Positions 48,495-58,421 of a DNA stretch of 64,000 nucleotides are shown here, in pieces. How positions within the stretch are numbered: the first letter of the stretch is position 1; each line of letters opens with the position of its first letter. The notes under the pieces are model-generated. The model worked only from the letters and a program-made list of their open reading frames with translations, searched no databases and was not told the origin of the DNA. The DNA lies in assembly GCA_902779315.1 (NCBI GenBank), contig CACZBC010000002.1, positions 1 to 64,000 on the forward strand, written 5' to 3'. The position numbers and the translations under genes were made by a program. This DNA comes from an uncultured Bacteroidales bacterium. GTDB taxonomy: Bacteria > Bacteroidota > Bacteroidia > Bacteroidales > Bacteroidaceae.

Positions 48495-51400
48495 ATGAAA
48501 CGTGTGCTGAAATACGTTCTCAGGACGCTTCTGGCGTTGGTATTGCTAGTTGTGATGCTCGCTGCCAGTCTTTATCTGCCGCCTGTGCAAAGGTGGGCAG
48601 TAAATCGCCTTACTGCGTACATCGAGGAGCAGACGGGACTCGAGGTGTCCATCGGTAGCGTGCATCTATCTCCTTTGCTCGATTTGAGTCTCGGACAAGT
48701 GCGCATAGCAAAGCCGCCAACCGACCTCATTAATGTTGATCACGCCCTTGTTGACCTCGACCTTTCACGCTTGCTGTCGATGCATATCGGTGTGGAAGCC
48801 ATCGAACTCTCAGATGGAAGTATCCATACGACAGACCTCATCGAAACACTTGCGATGGATGGGAGTATCGGCAATCTCAGGATAGTTGCCGACGACATTG
48901 ACCTAAAGAACAAGAAAGTTAATGTGACGGATGTTACCCTCGATGGTTGCGTGCTCGACATGAAACTTCGTGAAGCGGCTGAAGAGGATACGACTGAAAG
49001 CACGCCTATTGATTGGCAGATTGATGTCGAGAAGTTGAACATTCGGCAAAGCAAGATTGCTCTGCAATTGCCTAATGATGCGATGCGCGTCAATGCTGCT
49101 ATTCGAGAGGCTAGCCTCAATACTGGCGATATCAACCTAAACAAGGGAATGTATCAAGTGGGCAAGGTCAGTCTCTCGGCAGACAGCCTTTCGTATGATA
49201 TTCCAGGCTCGAATCCAGTCAAAGGTTTCGATGTCAATCACCTTGCTTTTCGTGATGTTGAACTCAATCTTGACAAGTTATCTTACAATCAGAACACATC
49301 GACTCTGAGCACTCAGTTGCGTCGACTCGCTTTCAAGGAGAAGAGTGGCTTCCAACTCGATAATTTGGCTGTTAATCTATCCCTTGATTCGAAGCATCTT
49401 ACGGCACGAGGTCTCGACTTGAAGACGCCGAATAGTTCTGCTCAGGGCAACATTGACCTTGACTGGAATGCACTTTCACCAAAGGAACGTGGGCAGTTGA
49501 AGGCTGATCTTCAGGCTTCTTTGGGTCATAAGGATGTGCTGTGCCTCGCAGAATCTTATCTGCCAAAAGACCTCGCAAAATGCTATCCGTCGCAACCTTT
49601 GAACATCAATCTTTTAGCGACAGGCAATATTGACAATCTCTCGTTACAGACATGTAATGTAATGATGCCGTCGATTGTCGACATTCGCACGACAGGTTCT
49701 GTGCAGAACCTTGCAGAGAGTTCAAAGCTTGGAGCAGACCTGAAGTGGGATATCACCACGATGGACTTGCGCTGCGTCAATCGCTATCTTGGTTTGAAGG
49801 ATGTGCGATTCCCAAAGATGACCATTCATGCCGACACCAAATTGCGCGATGCGTCGAAGCTCACGGCTGACGCTTTGCTGCAAGAAGGCAGAGGCAGGGC
49901 TCATGTTGTTGGCAATATTGACTTGGGCACGATGGCTTATCAGGGGAATGCTCGCATCAACAACCTTCAGCTTCACGACTTCTTGCCAAAGGACTCGCTC
50001 TATATGCTGACGGCTAATGCCAAGTTTTCTGGTCGTGGCACAGATATGCTGAGCCCACGCACCACCCTTCGTGCTCAAGCAGACATTGCTCATCTTGGTT
50101 ATGCATCTTGGGATTTGGACAACATCAAAGCGGATTGTTCTTTAGAGAAAGGAAAGGCAATAGTGGAGATGCACAGTCAGAATGACTTGCTTTGTATGCA
50201 AGGATGTGTCGAGGCTTCCATTACGGACCGAAAGTTGAAGGCTGCAGATTTCAACCTAGACCTGAGCCATATCGACCTCTATGCTCTTCATTTGGCAAAG
50301 AAACCACTTACCGCAAGTATGGTAATGCACCTGGATGGGTCTTCCGACTTCCTGCAGACACATAACCTGAAGGCCCGCATCGAAGCGGTTGAGTTGACCA
50401 CTTCCGACAGCATCATCCATCCGCTTGACCTTACTGTTGACGCCAATCTTACGCCTGAGCTTATCAACATGAAAGCTTTTGCTGGCGACCTTAGCCTCTC
50501 TGTTTCTTCTGACCAAGGACTCGATTCCCTGCTGGCTCGTGTCGACAACTTCAGCAAGGAGTTGCAGAGAGAGGTTGACAGCCTTCGCATCAGGCAAGAC
50601 ACGCTTCGAACTTTGTTGCCTCACCTAAAGATGGAGCTTACTTGCGGCCAAAAGAATCCTATAGGCAACATACTTCGCCATGCTACGGGTTATAGTTTCC
50701 GCGACCTTTCTTTCCATCTTCTTTCATCTCCTGAAAATGGTTTGAGCGGCAATGGACACATGCATTCCCTCAATACTGGCGCTATTCTTCTTGACAGTAT
50801 TTATTGGAAGATTCAGCAGGGAGAGAGTGGCGTCGCTCTTGATGCTCGAGTGGCAAACGGGCCGAAGAATAGTATGGTGACCTTCATGTCGCAAGTTCAT
50901 GCTGCGTTGACTGAGACGGGAGCAAATGCACATCTGGCCTTCTTTGATGCGCAAGGAAAGAAGAGTGTGGACTTTGGTATGGGGCTTGATTTGCTCGCCG
51001 ATGGTTTCCGTGCCCATTTCACACCGCTTGACCCAATCATCGCCTATCGTCGCTTCACACTTAATGAAGATAATTTCGTTACCTTGACTCGCAACGGACA
51101 TCTCGATGCTTTAGTTGACCTTTTGGCCGACGATGGAACGGGTCTTAAGCTATATACTACGCCCAATAGCGATGCACAACAGGACGTTTCGCTTAGCGTC
51201 AACCACTTCAATGTGGGCGAATTGACGCAAGTCATTCCCTTCATGCCTGACATCAGCGGCTTCCTTCATGGCGACTTCCACTACATGCAAGCAGACAGCA
51301 CGACAACTGTTTCTGCGGAAATGCTTGTAAAGAGGATGGCGTATAATGGCGTCCGTATTGGCGACATAGGATTGAATGGCGTTTATTTCCCCAATGCCGA

Positions 51401-53096
51401 TGGTTCGCATTATGTCGATGGTATTGTTACATTAGATGAGCAGGAAGTCTTATTGGTAAATGGCAGGTATCACGAAGAGAAGGGCAAGGGCAAGATGGAA
51501 GGCGAGGCTTCGTTCCAGAAGATGCCTTTTGCCATCCTCAATGCCTTTATGCCAGACGGCCCGTTTGCTTTGAGTGGCTATGCTTGGGGTGACTTTACAG
51601 TAAGTGGCTATACGGACAATCCTATTCTGAATGGCGAGTTGAAGACGGAATCCCTGCATATCGATGCGGACAGTTACAATGTGAACCTTCAGATACCTGA
51701 CCATACAATAACTGTCAACAACAGTCGTATCGACCTTAACCGCATCGAAGCATATGCAGCAGGCAAGACGCCACTTGTGCTTGACGGCAATATTGACTTC
51801 AGCGACTTGAAGAAAGTGCAGCTTGACATGAATGTCCGAGCCAATAACTATCAGCTCATCAATGCGCCGAAACGGCAAGGCTCGTTGGCTTATGGCAAGG
51901 TCTTCGTCGATCTTGGCGGAAGGCTTTGGGGCACACTTTCAGACCTCAAGATGCGTGGACGGCTTGATGTGCTAGGCAGTACCGATGTCAGTTGTGTCCT
52001 TACGGATACGCCTCTTGCCGTTGATGACCAGCTCTCGGACATTGTTACTTTTGTTGATTTCAATGACACGATTGCCACAGAAGCGATAGAGGTGGCCCGC
52101 CAAAGCATTGATATGCAGATGAATGTCAATATTGCCGAGACTGCGCAGATTCACTGCTTCTTGAGCGATATGGGCAACGACTATATTGACTTGCAGGGCG
52201 GGGGAGAGATGACATTGACTTACGACCTTCAGAACGATATGCAACTGTGGGGACGTTACACCATCAACAAAGGCACGATGCGTTATTCGCTGATGGCCAT
52301 TCCTTTGAACGACTTCCAGATAGCGCAAGGCAGTTATGTCGAGTTCCAGGGCAACGTGATGAATCCCCGACTCCATATCAATGCTAGCGAGCGTGTCCGT
52401 TCAACCGTAACGGAGAATAGCGTGCCTCGAAATGTTGCCTTCGATGTCGGGCTTGCCATCAGCAGAACACTTGATGATATGGGGCTCGAGTTTACCTTGG
52501 AGGCTCCTGAAGACATGTCTGTGCAGAATCAGTTGAGTTCCATGACTGCTGAGGAACGAGGTCGTGTGGCAGTCACGATGCTTGTGACGGGAATGTATGT
52601 TACTGATGATGCTGAGACGAATGGCGGATACAACTATGCCAACACGCTTAATGCTTATCTGCAGAGTGCTATCAACGAGATTGCGGGTAAGGCTCTCAAT
52701 ACTGTCGACGTCAACTTCGGCATCCAGAGCGGCACATCGGAAACTGGCACGAACACTACCGACTACAGTTTCAGCTTTGCCAAACGTTTCTGGGGCAATC
52801 GCATCAGTGTCATTATCGGCGGCAAGGTCAGCACAGGCCGAGATGCTGTCAACAACGGACAGACCATTATCGACAATATCGCCATCGAGTATCGCTTGGA
52901 CAAGACTGCTTCGCGCTATGTCAACCTCTTCTACGACAGGAATTACGAGTCGTTGCTCGAGGGACAAGTCACCAAGATGGGTGGCGGCATCGTATTGCGC
53001 AAGAAGGCTGACAAGTTGGGCGAGCTCTTCATCTTCAGAAACAAGAAGGAGACGCCGTCGGACACAGAAAAGAAGAAAAGAGAAAGTGATGAATAG
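48495..53096 (+). CDS. tamB: TamB-type inner-membrane-anchored lipid/outer-membrane assembly protein
   Basis: A 1533-residue AsmA/TamB superfamily protein. It has one N-terminal membrane helix (VLRTLLALVLLVVMLAASLYL) and a long beta-helical body of repeated FNLDLSHIDLYAL-like strands. The C-terminal DUF490 (TamB) domain starts at about residue 1100 with LWGTLSDLKMRGRLDVLG and includes MRYSLMAIPLNDFQIAQGSYVEFQGNVMNPRL. Such proteins form hydrophobic bridges between inner and outer membrane. The TamA-like partner follows and overlaps. The stop codon lies in the first unit of a 22-bp repeat cluster. Confidence 0.93.
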   Translation: MKRVLKYVLRTLLALVLLVVMLAASLYLPPVQRWAVNRLTAYIEEQTGLEVSIGSVHLSPLLDLSLGQVRIAKPPTDLINVDHALVDLDLSRLLSMHIGVEAIELSDGSIHTTDLIETLAMDGSIGNLRIVADDIDLKNKKVNVTDVTLDGCVLDMKLREAAEEDTTESTPIDWQIDVEKLNIRQSKIALQLPNDAMRVNAAIREASLNTGDINLNKGMYQVGKVSLSADSLSYDIPGSNPVKGFDVNHLAFRDVELNLDKLSYNQNTSTLSTQLRRLAFKEKSGFQLDNLAVNLSLDSKHLTARGLDLKTPNSSAQGNIDLDWNALSPKERGQLKADLQASLGHKDVLCLAESYLPKDLAKCYPSQPLNINLLATGNIDNLSLQTCNVMMPSIVDIRTTGSVQNLAESSKLGADLKWDITTMDLRCVNRYLGLKDVRFPKMTIHADTKLRDASKLTADALLQEGRGRAHVVGNIDLGTMAYQGNARINNLQLHDFLPKDSLYMLTANAKFSGRGTDMLSPRTTLRAQADIAHLGYASWDLDNIKADCSLEKGKAIVEMHSQNDLLCMQGCVEASITDRKLKAADFNLDLSHIDLYALHLAKKPLTASMVMHLDGSSDFLQTHNLKARIEAVELTTSDSIIHPLDLTVDANLTPELINMKAFAGDLSLSVSSDQGLDSLLARVDNFSKELQREVDSLRIRQDTLRTLLPHLKMELTCGQKNPIGNILRHATGYSFRDLSFHLLSSPENGLSGNGHMHSLNTGAILLDSIYWKIQQGESGVALDARVANGPKNSMVTFMSQVHAALTETGANAHLAFFDAQGKKSVDFGMGLDLLADGFRAHFTPLDPIIAYRRFTLNEDNFVTLTRNGHLDALVDLLADDGTGLKLYTTPNSDAQQDVSLSVNHFNVGELTQVIPFMPDISGFLHGDFHYMQADSTTTVSAEMLVKRMAYNGVRIGDIGLNGVYFPNADGSHYVDGIVTLDEQEVLLVNGRYHEEKGKGKMEGEASFQKMPFAILNAFMPDGPFALSGYAWGDFTVSGYTDNPILNGELKTESLHIDADSYNVNLQIPDHTITVNNSRIDLNRIEAYAAGKTPLVLDGNIDFSDLKKVQLDMNVRANNYQLINAPKRQGSLAYGKVFVDLGGRLWGTLSDLKMRGRLDVLGSTDVSCVLTDTPLAVDDQLSDIVTFVDFNDTIATEAIEVARQSIDMQMNVNIAETAQIHCFLSDMGNDYIDLQGGGEMTLTYDLQNDMQLWGRYTINKGTMRYSLMAIPLNDFQIAQGSYVEFQGNVMNPRLHINASERVRSTVTENSVPRNVAFDVGLAISRTLDDMGLEFTLEAPEDMSVQNQLSSMTAEERGRVAVTMLVTGMYVTDDAETNGGYNYANTLNAYLQSAINEIAGKALNTVDVNFGIQSGTSETGTNTTDYSFSFAKRFWGNRISVIIGGKVSTGRDAVNNGQTIIDNIAIEYRLDKTASRYVNLFYDRNYESLLEGQVTKMGGGIVLRKKADKLGELFIFRNKKETPSDTEKKKRESDE

Positions 53097-55677
53097 AAAC
53101 ATAACACGCCTAAATTGCAAACGTGGCACTATACGATTGCAAACGTCACACTATACGATTGCAAACGTGGCACGCCTGCTTTTGCTTTGCCTGCTTGCCT
53201 CGGCTTGTTCCATCACGAACAACTTGCCAGAAGGTGAGAAGCTATATCGTGGCATAAAGAGCATCGACTACGATAAGGGACCAGGTAAGGAAAAGACGGC
53301 AGAGCAGGAGGGTGTCATCACGGCATTGGCGGATGCCTATACTACGGTCGAGGGGCTGCTCAGCGGCGATGCTTCTGTCTTGAAGACGGAGGACATGAGC
53401 GAGAAAGCCTTTCGCGACAGTATGAAGCGGGCTTCGGAGAAGGACAAGCTGGCTTATGAGGCTGCAAAGGAAGAGGTGGAGGCTGTACTGTCCTATGCTC
53501 CCAACGGTGCCTTTATGGGAAGCAGTTTCGTGACGCATCCTTTCCCCATCAAGCTCCTCATCTATAACAAATATGCAGGCAGCAAGCACCGTTTCGGAAA
53601 GTGGATGTTCAATCACTTCGCAGCCTCGCCTGTGCTGATAAGCAATGTCAATCCGCGCTTGAGGGCTACCGTCGCGAAGAACACCCTTCGCAGTCGCGGC
53701 TATTTCCGTGCCCAGACTTCCTTCGAGACCTTGCCCGATGCGCGAGACACCCTGAAGGAACGTGTTCGCTACGACATCCATCCAGGCCCTGTCTATCATC
53801 TCGACAGCATTGCCTACATAAACTTCCCTGAACAGGCAGACAGTATCATTCGCAACGCGACGGAGCCTACTGCTTTGCATCGTGGCGACCCGTTCAGCGT
53901 GGTCAATCTGGAGGCAGAGCGAACCAGAATAGTCAGTGCTTTGCGCGAGCAAGGCTACTATTATCAAAGGAACGAGCACATCAATTTCCGTGCCGACACC
54001 CTACAGACGCCCATGCTTGTCAAGTTGCAGGTGCAGCCCTCGCTCACGGCTCCGAAAGAGGCGATGAGGCCTTATAATATAGGTAACACGCGCGTGAACA
54101 TATATAAGTATGGAGACCGTCAGATTGTGGATAGCATCACGATGCGAGGGGGTTACTCTTTCGGATACAGCCAACCCGTTAAGTTCAAGGAGCGCGAGCC
54201 TGGCAGCAAGAAGATGCCTAAGGCGCTGAAGGGCTATGCTCCTTTGCTGAAACCTCGGGCTGTGTGGCGTTCGATGCTCTTCCGCAAGGGCGACCTCTAC
54301 AAGCAGAGTGTGGGAGAACTGATGCAGGAGGGACTCGCTTCGACCAATGTCTTCTCTTCGCTGCGCATCAACTATGTGCCGCGCGATTCTGTCGAGGCTG
54401 GCGACACCCTTGACATTGTTGTCAATGCCACGCTCGACAAGCCTTACGATGCCGAGTTCCAAGGCAACCTGACGGGCAAGACGGGAGGACAGATAGGACC
54501 GGGTGCCAGCTTCTCTTTCTCGAAGCGTAATGCTTTCCGTGCAGCCGAGACATTGACGCTGAAGGTGTGGGGCTCGTACGAATGGCAGACTGGAGCCAAC
54601 ATCTCTGGCAAACGTTCCTTGCTCAATTCCTACGAGTACGGCCTGAGCGGTTCGCTTTCCTATCCCCGTTTCCGTTTCTTCGGCAGTTTGGGGCGCAAAA
54701 TTGGCCGCAAGTTCGTTTCCACAACGGCCTTCGACTTGCAGGCAAGGTGGCAGAACCGTGCCGGCTTCTTTGGCAGAGTGTCTTGGAGTGCTGGCGTGAA
54801 CTATACCCTGCAGCACAAACGGAACATCAAGCACGAGTTCTCACCCTTGACGATTACCTACGACCAGCTGTTGCACAGTACGGCTCGCTTCGACTCCATT
54901 GTGGGAGCCAATCCTGCGCTCTATGTTTCTATGCGCGACCAGTTCGTGCCAAGCATGTCGTACACCTTCTCGTGGGCAGGCACGCCGAAGCATCCCTCAG
55001 CACTTACCGTCTCGTTCAAGGAGGCGTCGGCGCTTGTTTCGAGCATCTATGCCATTTGCGGAGACTCCTACAGCAAGGAGGGCAAGAAGCTCCTGGGTGT
55101 GCCTTATGCGCAGTTTGTGAAGACGACCTTGCAGTACACCCGTCAGTTCCCCCTAACGAAGCGAAGCCTCATTGCGACGCGTGCTTTCGGAGGTATCGTG
55201 TACAGCTACGGCAACGCGAAGGCGGCACCTTATAGCGAGCTCTTCTCGGTTGGTGGTGCCAACAGTATTCGTGCTTTCGGAATGCGAACGATAGGCCCCG
55301 GCGCTTATCATCCCGAGAAGTCGCAATACTCGTATGTCGACCAGATGGGTGACTTCAAGCTTGAGGTGAACGCCGAGTATCGCTTCCCCATCGTCGGCAA
55401 ACTGCAGGGCGCGACGTTCCTCGATGCAGGCAATGTGTGGCTTTTGCGCGACAGCGAGAACCAGCCTGGCGGTAAGTTCACGTTCAAGGACTTTGGCAAG
55501 CAGATTGCGCTTGGCACAGGCGTAGGCATCCGCTACGACCTCGATTTCCTCGTCATCCGCTTCGACCTTGGCATCGGCATTCACGCACCTTACGATACGG
55601 GGAAGCGAGGCTACTACAATATGCCCAGCTTCGGCAAGTCACTCGGCTACCACTTTGCCATCGGATATCCCTTCTAG
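53089..55677 (+). CDS. tamL: TamA/BamA-family outer-membrane lipoprotein (TamL type)
   Basis: The ATG at 53089 overlaps tamB by eight bases; 862 residues. A lipoprotein signal LLLLCLLASAC ends at about Cys40, but residues 8-29 before it (LNCKRGTIRLQTSHYTIANV) are translated from three 22-bp repeat units and lengthen the N-region. POTRA-like domains follow (for example VRYDIHPGPVYHLDSIAYI). The last 400 residues are an Omp85 barrel with GGANSIRAFGMRTIGPGAYHP and the ending LGYHFAIGYPF. In Bacteroidetes the lipidated TamL pairs with TamB, as the gene order here shows. An in-frame start after the repeat was not found, so the long signal is probably real. Confidence 0.9.
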   Translation: MNRNITRLNCKRGTIRLQTSHYTIANVARLLLLCLLASACSITNNLPEGEKLYRGIKSIDYDKGPGKEKTAEQEGVITALADAYTTVEGLLSGDASVLKTEDMSEKAFRDSMKRASEKDKLAYEAAKEEVEAVLSYAPNGAFMGSSFVTHPFPIKLLIYNKYAGSKHRFGKWMFNHFAASPVLISNVNPRLRATVAKNTLRSRGYFRAQTSFETLPDARDTLKERVRYDIHPGPVYHLDSIAYINFPEQADSIIRNATEPTALHRGDPFSVVNLEAERTRIVSALREQGYYYQRNEHINFRADTLQTPMLVKLQVQPSLTAPKEAMRPYNIGNTRVNIYKYGDRQIVDSITMRGGYSFGYSQPVKFKEREPGSKKMPKALKGYAPLLKPRAVWRSMLFRKGDLYKQSVGELMQEGLASTNVFSSLRINYVPRDSVEAGDTLDIVVNATLDKPYDAEFQGNLTGKTGGQIGPGASFSFSKRNAFRAAETLTLKVWGSYEWQTGANISGKRSLLNSYEYGLSGSLSYPRFRFFGSLGRKIGRKFVSTTAFDLQARWQNRAGFFGRVSWSAGVNYTLQHKRNIKHEFSPLTITYDQLLHSTARFDSIVGANPALYVSMRDQFVPSMSYTFSWAGTPKHPSALTVSFKEASALVSSIYAICGDSYSKEGKKLLGVPYAQFVKTTLQYTRQFPLTKRSLIATRAFGGIVYSYGNAKAAPYSELFSVGGANSIRAFGMRTIGPGAYHPEKSQYSYVDQMGDFKLEVNAEYRFPIVGKLQGATFLDAGNVWLLRDSENQPGGKFTFKDFGKQIALGTGVGIRYDLDFLVIRFDLGIGIHAPYDTGKRGYYNMPSFGKSLGYHFAIGYPF
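53094..53181 (+). repeat. 22-bp repeat cluster 7 at the tamB/tamL junction (four units)
   Basis: Units at 53094, 53116, 53138 and 53160; the middle two differ only in GG versus CA (TGCAAACGTGGCACTATACG). The first and last both end ACACGCC/GCACGCC. The tamB stop TAG opens unit 1, and the units are translated into TamL. Confidence 0.93.
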
Positions 55678-55730
55678 CCCGCATTCACGGCTCCTCCGCT
55701 TTTGGCGTGGGACAAAGCAGGACAAATGTA

Positions 55731-55871
55731 AAATGTTGCATGTATACGCAACATTTAAAAGGGAGTATACCCTAGAATTATTATTCAATATTATCTTTAG
55801 ATAATATTGACCCTAGACTCCGGGGGGGTACAGTCTGTGTTTTTTGTTGCACAACTATGCAACATTTAACA
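55731..55871. repeat. Mirrored word array E
   Basis: AAATGTTGC words (55731-55757) face inverted GCAAC/GCAACATTT words (55846-55868). The centre has an 11-bp stem palindrome at 55786-55809 (CAATATTATCT TT AGATAATATTG). GGGACAAAGCAGGACAAAT just before (55709-55727) may be another decayed word pair. It lies in the 382-base gap between convergent tamL and aroE. Confidence 0.7.
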
Positions 55872-55915
55872 TTCTGCCTATCACACACCCCGTCAAAGAC
55901 ACCATCCTTATAGTC

Positions 55916-55987
55916 GAAAATCACACTTTTCTCTGCGCAAAATGCACTTTTTCTGCGCGAAAATCAACTTTTTCCGCGTGAAAATCA
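55916..55987 (+). repeat. 21-23-bp tandem repeat of a second type
   Basis: Units at 55916-55938, 55939-55959 and 55960-55980, each AAAAT(C/G)A...CTTTTT.C(T/C)GCG, with a fourth partial unit. It abuts 22-bp cluster 8 directly. Confidence 0.75.
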
Positions 55988-56075
55988 CAAAAACATCACA
56001 CTAGATAATCGCCCTCATGACACTAGTAAACTGCCATCGTCACACGTTAAGTTTCCCAATCAACTGTGCCAGAAT
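55988..56075 (+). repeat. 22-bp repeat cluster 8 at the aroE end (four units)
   Basis: Units at 55988, 56010, 56032 and 56054 (for example TGCCATCGTCACACGTTAAG). The last, decayed unit contains the aroE stop codon (56060-56062). Confidence 0.85.
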
Positions 56076-56788
56076 TCCCAGCTTGCAACGGCTTGCAGGT
56101 GAAGCATCTCCAGCCCGTTTTTGACCGTGGCACCCTGTGCTCTGCCTTTCTGCATGAAGAGGGTGTCCTCGGGATTGTAGACGAGGTCGAAGAGCAAGTG
56201 TTTCGTGCTGAGCAGTTCGTAGGGAATGGCTGGGGCGTGGTCCACCTTGGGGAACATTCCGACGGGTGAGCAGTTGACGATGACGGTATACTGCTGCAGT
56301 GTCTCAGCCGTGATGTCTTCGTAGGTTAACATGCCCTCGCGAGGGGAGCGTGAAACATAAGTCCACTCGATTCCCAAGCGATTCAGGCCGACACAAATGG
56401 CTTTGCTTGCTCCGCCAGTGCCCAGGACGAGGGCTTTCTTGTGCCAAGGTTGCAAAAGAGGGCGGATGCTTTCCGTGAAGCCGATGATGTCGCTGTTGAA
56501 GCCCTTCAGCTTGCCATCGCGAATGCGAATGACGTTGACGGCTCCTATCTCGCGTGCCTCGTCGCTCAACTCATCGAGAAGAGGGATGACAGCCTGTTTG
56601 TGAGGCAAGGTTACATTCAGCCCTCGCAGCTCAGGATTCTCGCGAAGTACGTCGAGGAGCATTGTGGCATCGGGTATCTCGAAGTTGAGGTACTGTGCGT
56701 CGATGCCTTCACGGGCGAACTTCTCCGTGAAGAAACCCTTGCTGAAGCTGTGTCCCAAGGGAAAACCTATGAGGCCGTATTTAATCAT
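56060..56788 (-). CDS. aroE: Shikimate dehydrogenase
   Basis: The ATG at 56788 ([17 protein letters not shown]) is the family start and overlaps the menG stop by four bases. The 242-residue enzyme has the shikimate-binding [13 protein letters not shown] and [12 protein letters not shown] motifs with catalytic Lys and a nucleotide motif [22 protein letters not shown] is also present. It reduces 3-dehydroshikimate in aromatic amino-acid synthesis. The final residues and stop lie in a 22-bp repeat. It is the last gene of phoH-purC-menG-aroE. Confidence 0.95.
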   Translation of the reverse strand: MIKYGLIGFPLGHSFSKGFFTEKFAREGIDAQYLNFEIPDATMLLDVLRENPELRGLNVTLPHKQAVIPLLDELSDEAREIGAVNVIRIRDGKLKGFNSDIIGFTESIRPLLQPWHKKALVLGTGGASKAICVGLNRLGIEWTYVSRSPREGMLTYEDITAETLQQYTVIVNCSPVGMFPKVDHAPAIPYELLSTKHLLFDLVYNPEDTLFMQKGRAQGATVKNGLEMLHLQAVASWEFWHS

Positions 56789-57492
56789 TTCTTTGCCAAA
56801 TACATTGTACTGATGCCGAAAGTGAAGCGTTTCCACACGACTTCTGTGAAGCCTGCACGCTTTAAGATGCCCTCCATTTGCTCTGGCTGCGGAAAGGCCT
56901 CCATCGAGGCAGGCAGATAGGTGTAGGCGCTGTTGTCGTGGCTGATGAGCCGTCCAAGCAAAGGCATCACGACGTGGGCATAGACCCAGAACAGTTGCTT
57001 CATTGGGAAACTGGGCGGAGGCGTGAGTTCCACGATGAGAAGGTGCCCTCCAGGACGCAAGACGCGATGCATTTCCCTCAGTCCCTTGTCGAGGTCCTGG
57101 AAGTTGCGAACGCCATAGGCAGACGTTACAGCATCGAACGAACCGTCTGGAAATGAGAGACTCATGCAGTCCTCATGCTCGAAGGAAATCGTGTCCTGCA
57201 TTCCTTCCTTCAGCACTTTTTCCCTCCCCACAACCATCATGCCTTCGCTGATGTCTGCTCCCGTGATGTGCTGCGGCTTGATGCGTCGGGCCATGAGCAA
57301 CGCGAAGTCGCCCGTCCCTGTTGCGATGTCGAGGATTTGCTGCGGGTTGAACTTGCCAAGAGCATCAACGGCTTTGCGTCGCCAACGACGGTCTATGCCG
57401 AGCGACATCAAGTGGTTCAGCTTGTCGTAGGTCGGTGCGATGCGGTCAAACATCTGCCGCACACCCTGCTTATTTACCTCTTGTTGAGCCAT
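56785..57492 (-). CDS. menG: Demethylmenaquinone methyltransferase (UbiE/MenG)
   Basis: A 235-residue class I SAM methyltransferase. [24 protein letters not shown], the SAM motif [13 protein letters not shown] and the UbiE pattern [22 protein letters not shown] with GGHLLIVE are diagnostic. Bacteroidales use menaquinone, so the substrate is taken as demethylmenaquinone. It overlaps purC by 19 bases and aroE by four, so the genes are tightly coupled. Confidence 0.95.
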   Translation of the reverse strand: MAQQEVNKQGVRQMFDRIAPTYDKLNHLMSLGIDRRWRRKAVDALGKFNPQQILDIATGTGDFALLMARRIKPQHITGADISEGMMVVGREKVLKEGMQDTISFEHEDCMSLSFPDGSFDAVTSAYGVRNFQDLDKGLREMHRVLRPGGHLLIVELTPPPSFPMKQLFWVYAHVVMPLLGRLISHDNSAYTYLPASMEAFPQPEQMEGILKRAGFTEVVWKRFTFGISTMYLAKK

Positions 57493-58421
57493 TCTGTCAC
57501 ATTCCTCTCGATGCGACGGGCAATGTCGCCTTCGCTATCGGCAGGCACAAACTTCTTGCCTACGATGTGTTCGTAGAGTTCGATGTAGCGGTCAGCCACG
57601 CTTTGGGCGTATTCATCGGTAATCTCAGGCATGACTTGACCAGGCTGATTCATGAAGTTGTGTTCGATGAGCCACTGTCGAACGAACTCCTTTGAAAGCT
57701 GCTTCTGAGGCTCGCCCTTAGCGAACTTTTCTTCGTAACCGTCAGCATAGAAGTAGCGACTGCTGTCAGGCGTGTGAATCTCGTCAATGAGGATGACCTT
57801 TCCGTCGCGCTTGCCGAACTCGTACTTCGTGTCGACCAGGATGAGGCCCTTGGCTGCGGCAATCTCCGTGCCACGCTGGAAGAGGGCACGCGTGTACTTC
57901 ACCATCGTCTCCCAGTCTTCCTTGCTGACCAGCCCTTGCTTGATGATTTCCTCTGCCGAAATGTTCTCGTCGTGTCCTTCCTCAGCCTTTGTGGTGGGCG
58001 TGATGATGGGTTCGGGGAACTTCTGGTTCTCCTTCATGCCTTCAGGAAGCTTCACTCCGCAGAGTTCACGGCAGCCTGCTTTGTACTCGCGCCATGCTGA
58101 GCCAGTCAGGTAGCCGCGGATAATCATCTCCACACGGAAACCTTCTGCCTTCAGGCCTACAGTCACCATCGGGTCAGGCGTAGCGAGTTTCCAGTTGGGC
58201 ACGATGTCGGCTGTGGCGTCGAGGAACGAAGCGGCAATCTGGTTGAGCACCTGTCCCTTGAAGGGAATGCCTTTTGGCAGGATGACGTCGAAGGCCGAGA
58301 TGCGGTCCGTTGCCACCATCACCATGAGGTCATCATTGATGTTATAGACATCACGCACTTTGCCGTGATACACACTCACCTGTCCAGGCAGGTTGAAGTC
58401 AGTTCTTGTCAATGCTTTCAT
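57474..58421 (-). CDS. purC: Phosphoribosylaminoimidazole-succinocarboxamide synthase
   Basis: A 315-residue SAICAR synthetase of purine synthesis in the longer form. Motifs are [20 protein letters not shown], the ATP-binding [18 protein letters not shown] and [17 protein letters not shown], with [25 protein letters not shown] later. It overlaps phoH by 23 bases and menG by 19. Motifs and length are normal. Confidence 0.97.
   Translation of the reverse strand: MKALTRTDFNLPGQVSVYHGKVRDVYNINDDLMVMVATDRISAFDVILPKGIPFKGQVLNQIAASFLDATADIVPNWKLATPDPMVTVGLKAEGFRVEMIIRGYLTGSAWREYKAGCRELCGVKLPEGMKENQKFPEPIITPTTKAEEGHDENISAEEIIKQGLVSKEDWETMVKYTRALFQRGTEIAAAKGLILVDTKYEFGKRDGKVILIDEIHTPDSSRYFYADGYEEKFAKGEPQKQLSKEFVRQWLIEHNFMNQPGQVMPEITDEYAQSVADRYIELYEHIVGKKFVPADSEGDIARRIERNVTEWLNKR

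Noticed and set aside
52597..53088. N-terminal extension of the tamL frame into tamB
   Set aside because: It is an out-of-frame read of tamB; the lipoprotein signal and the ATG at 53089 define the gene.
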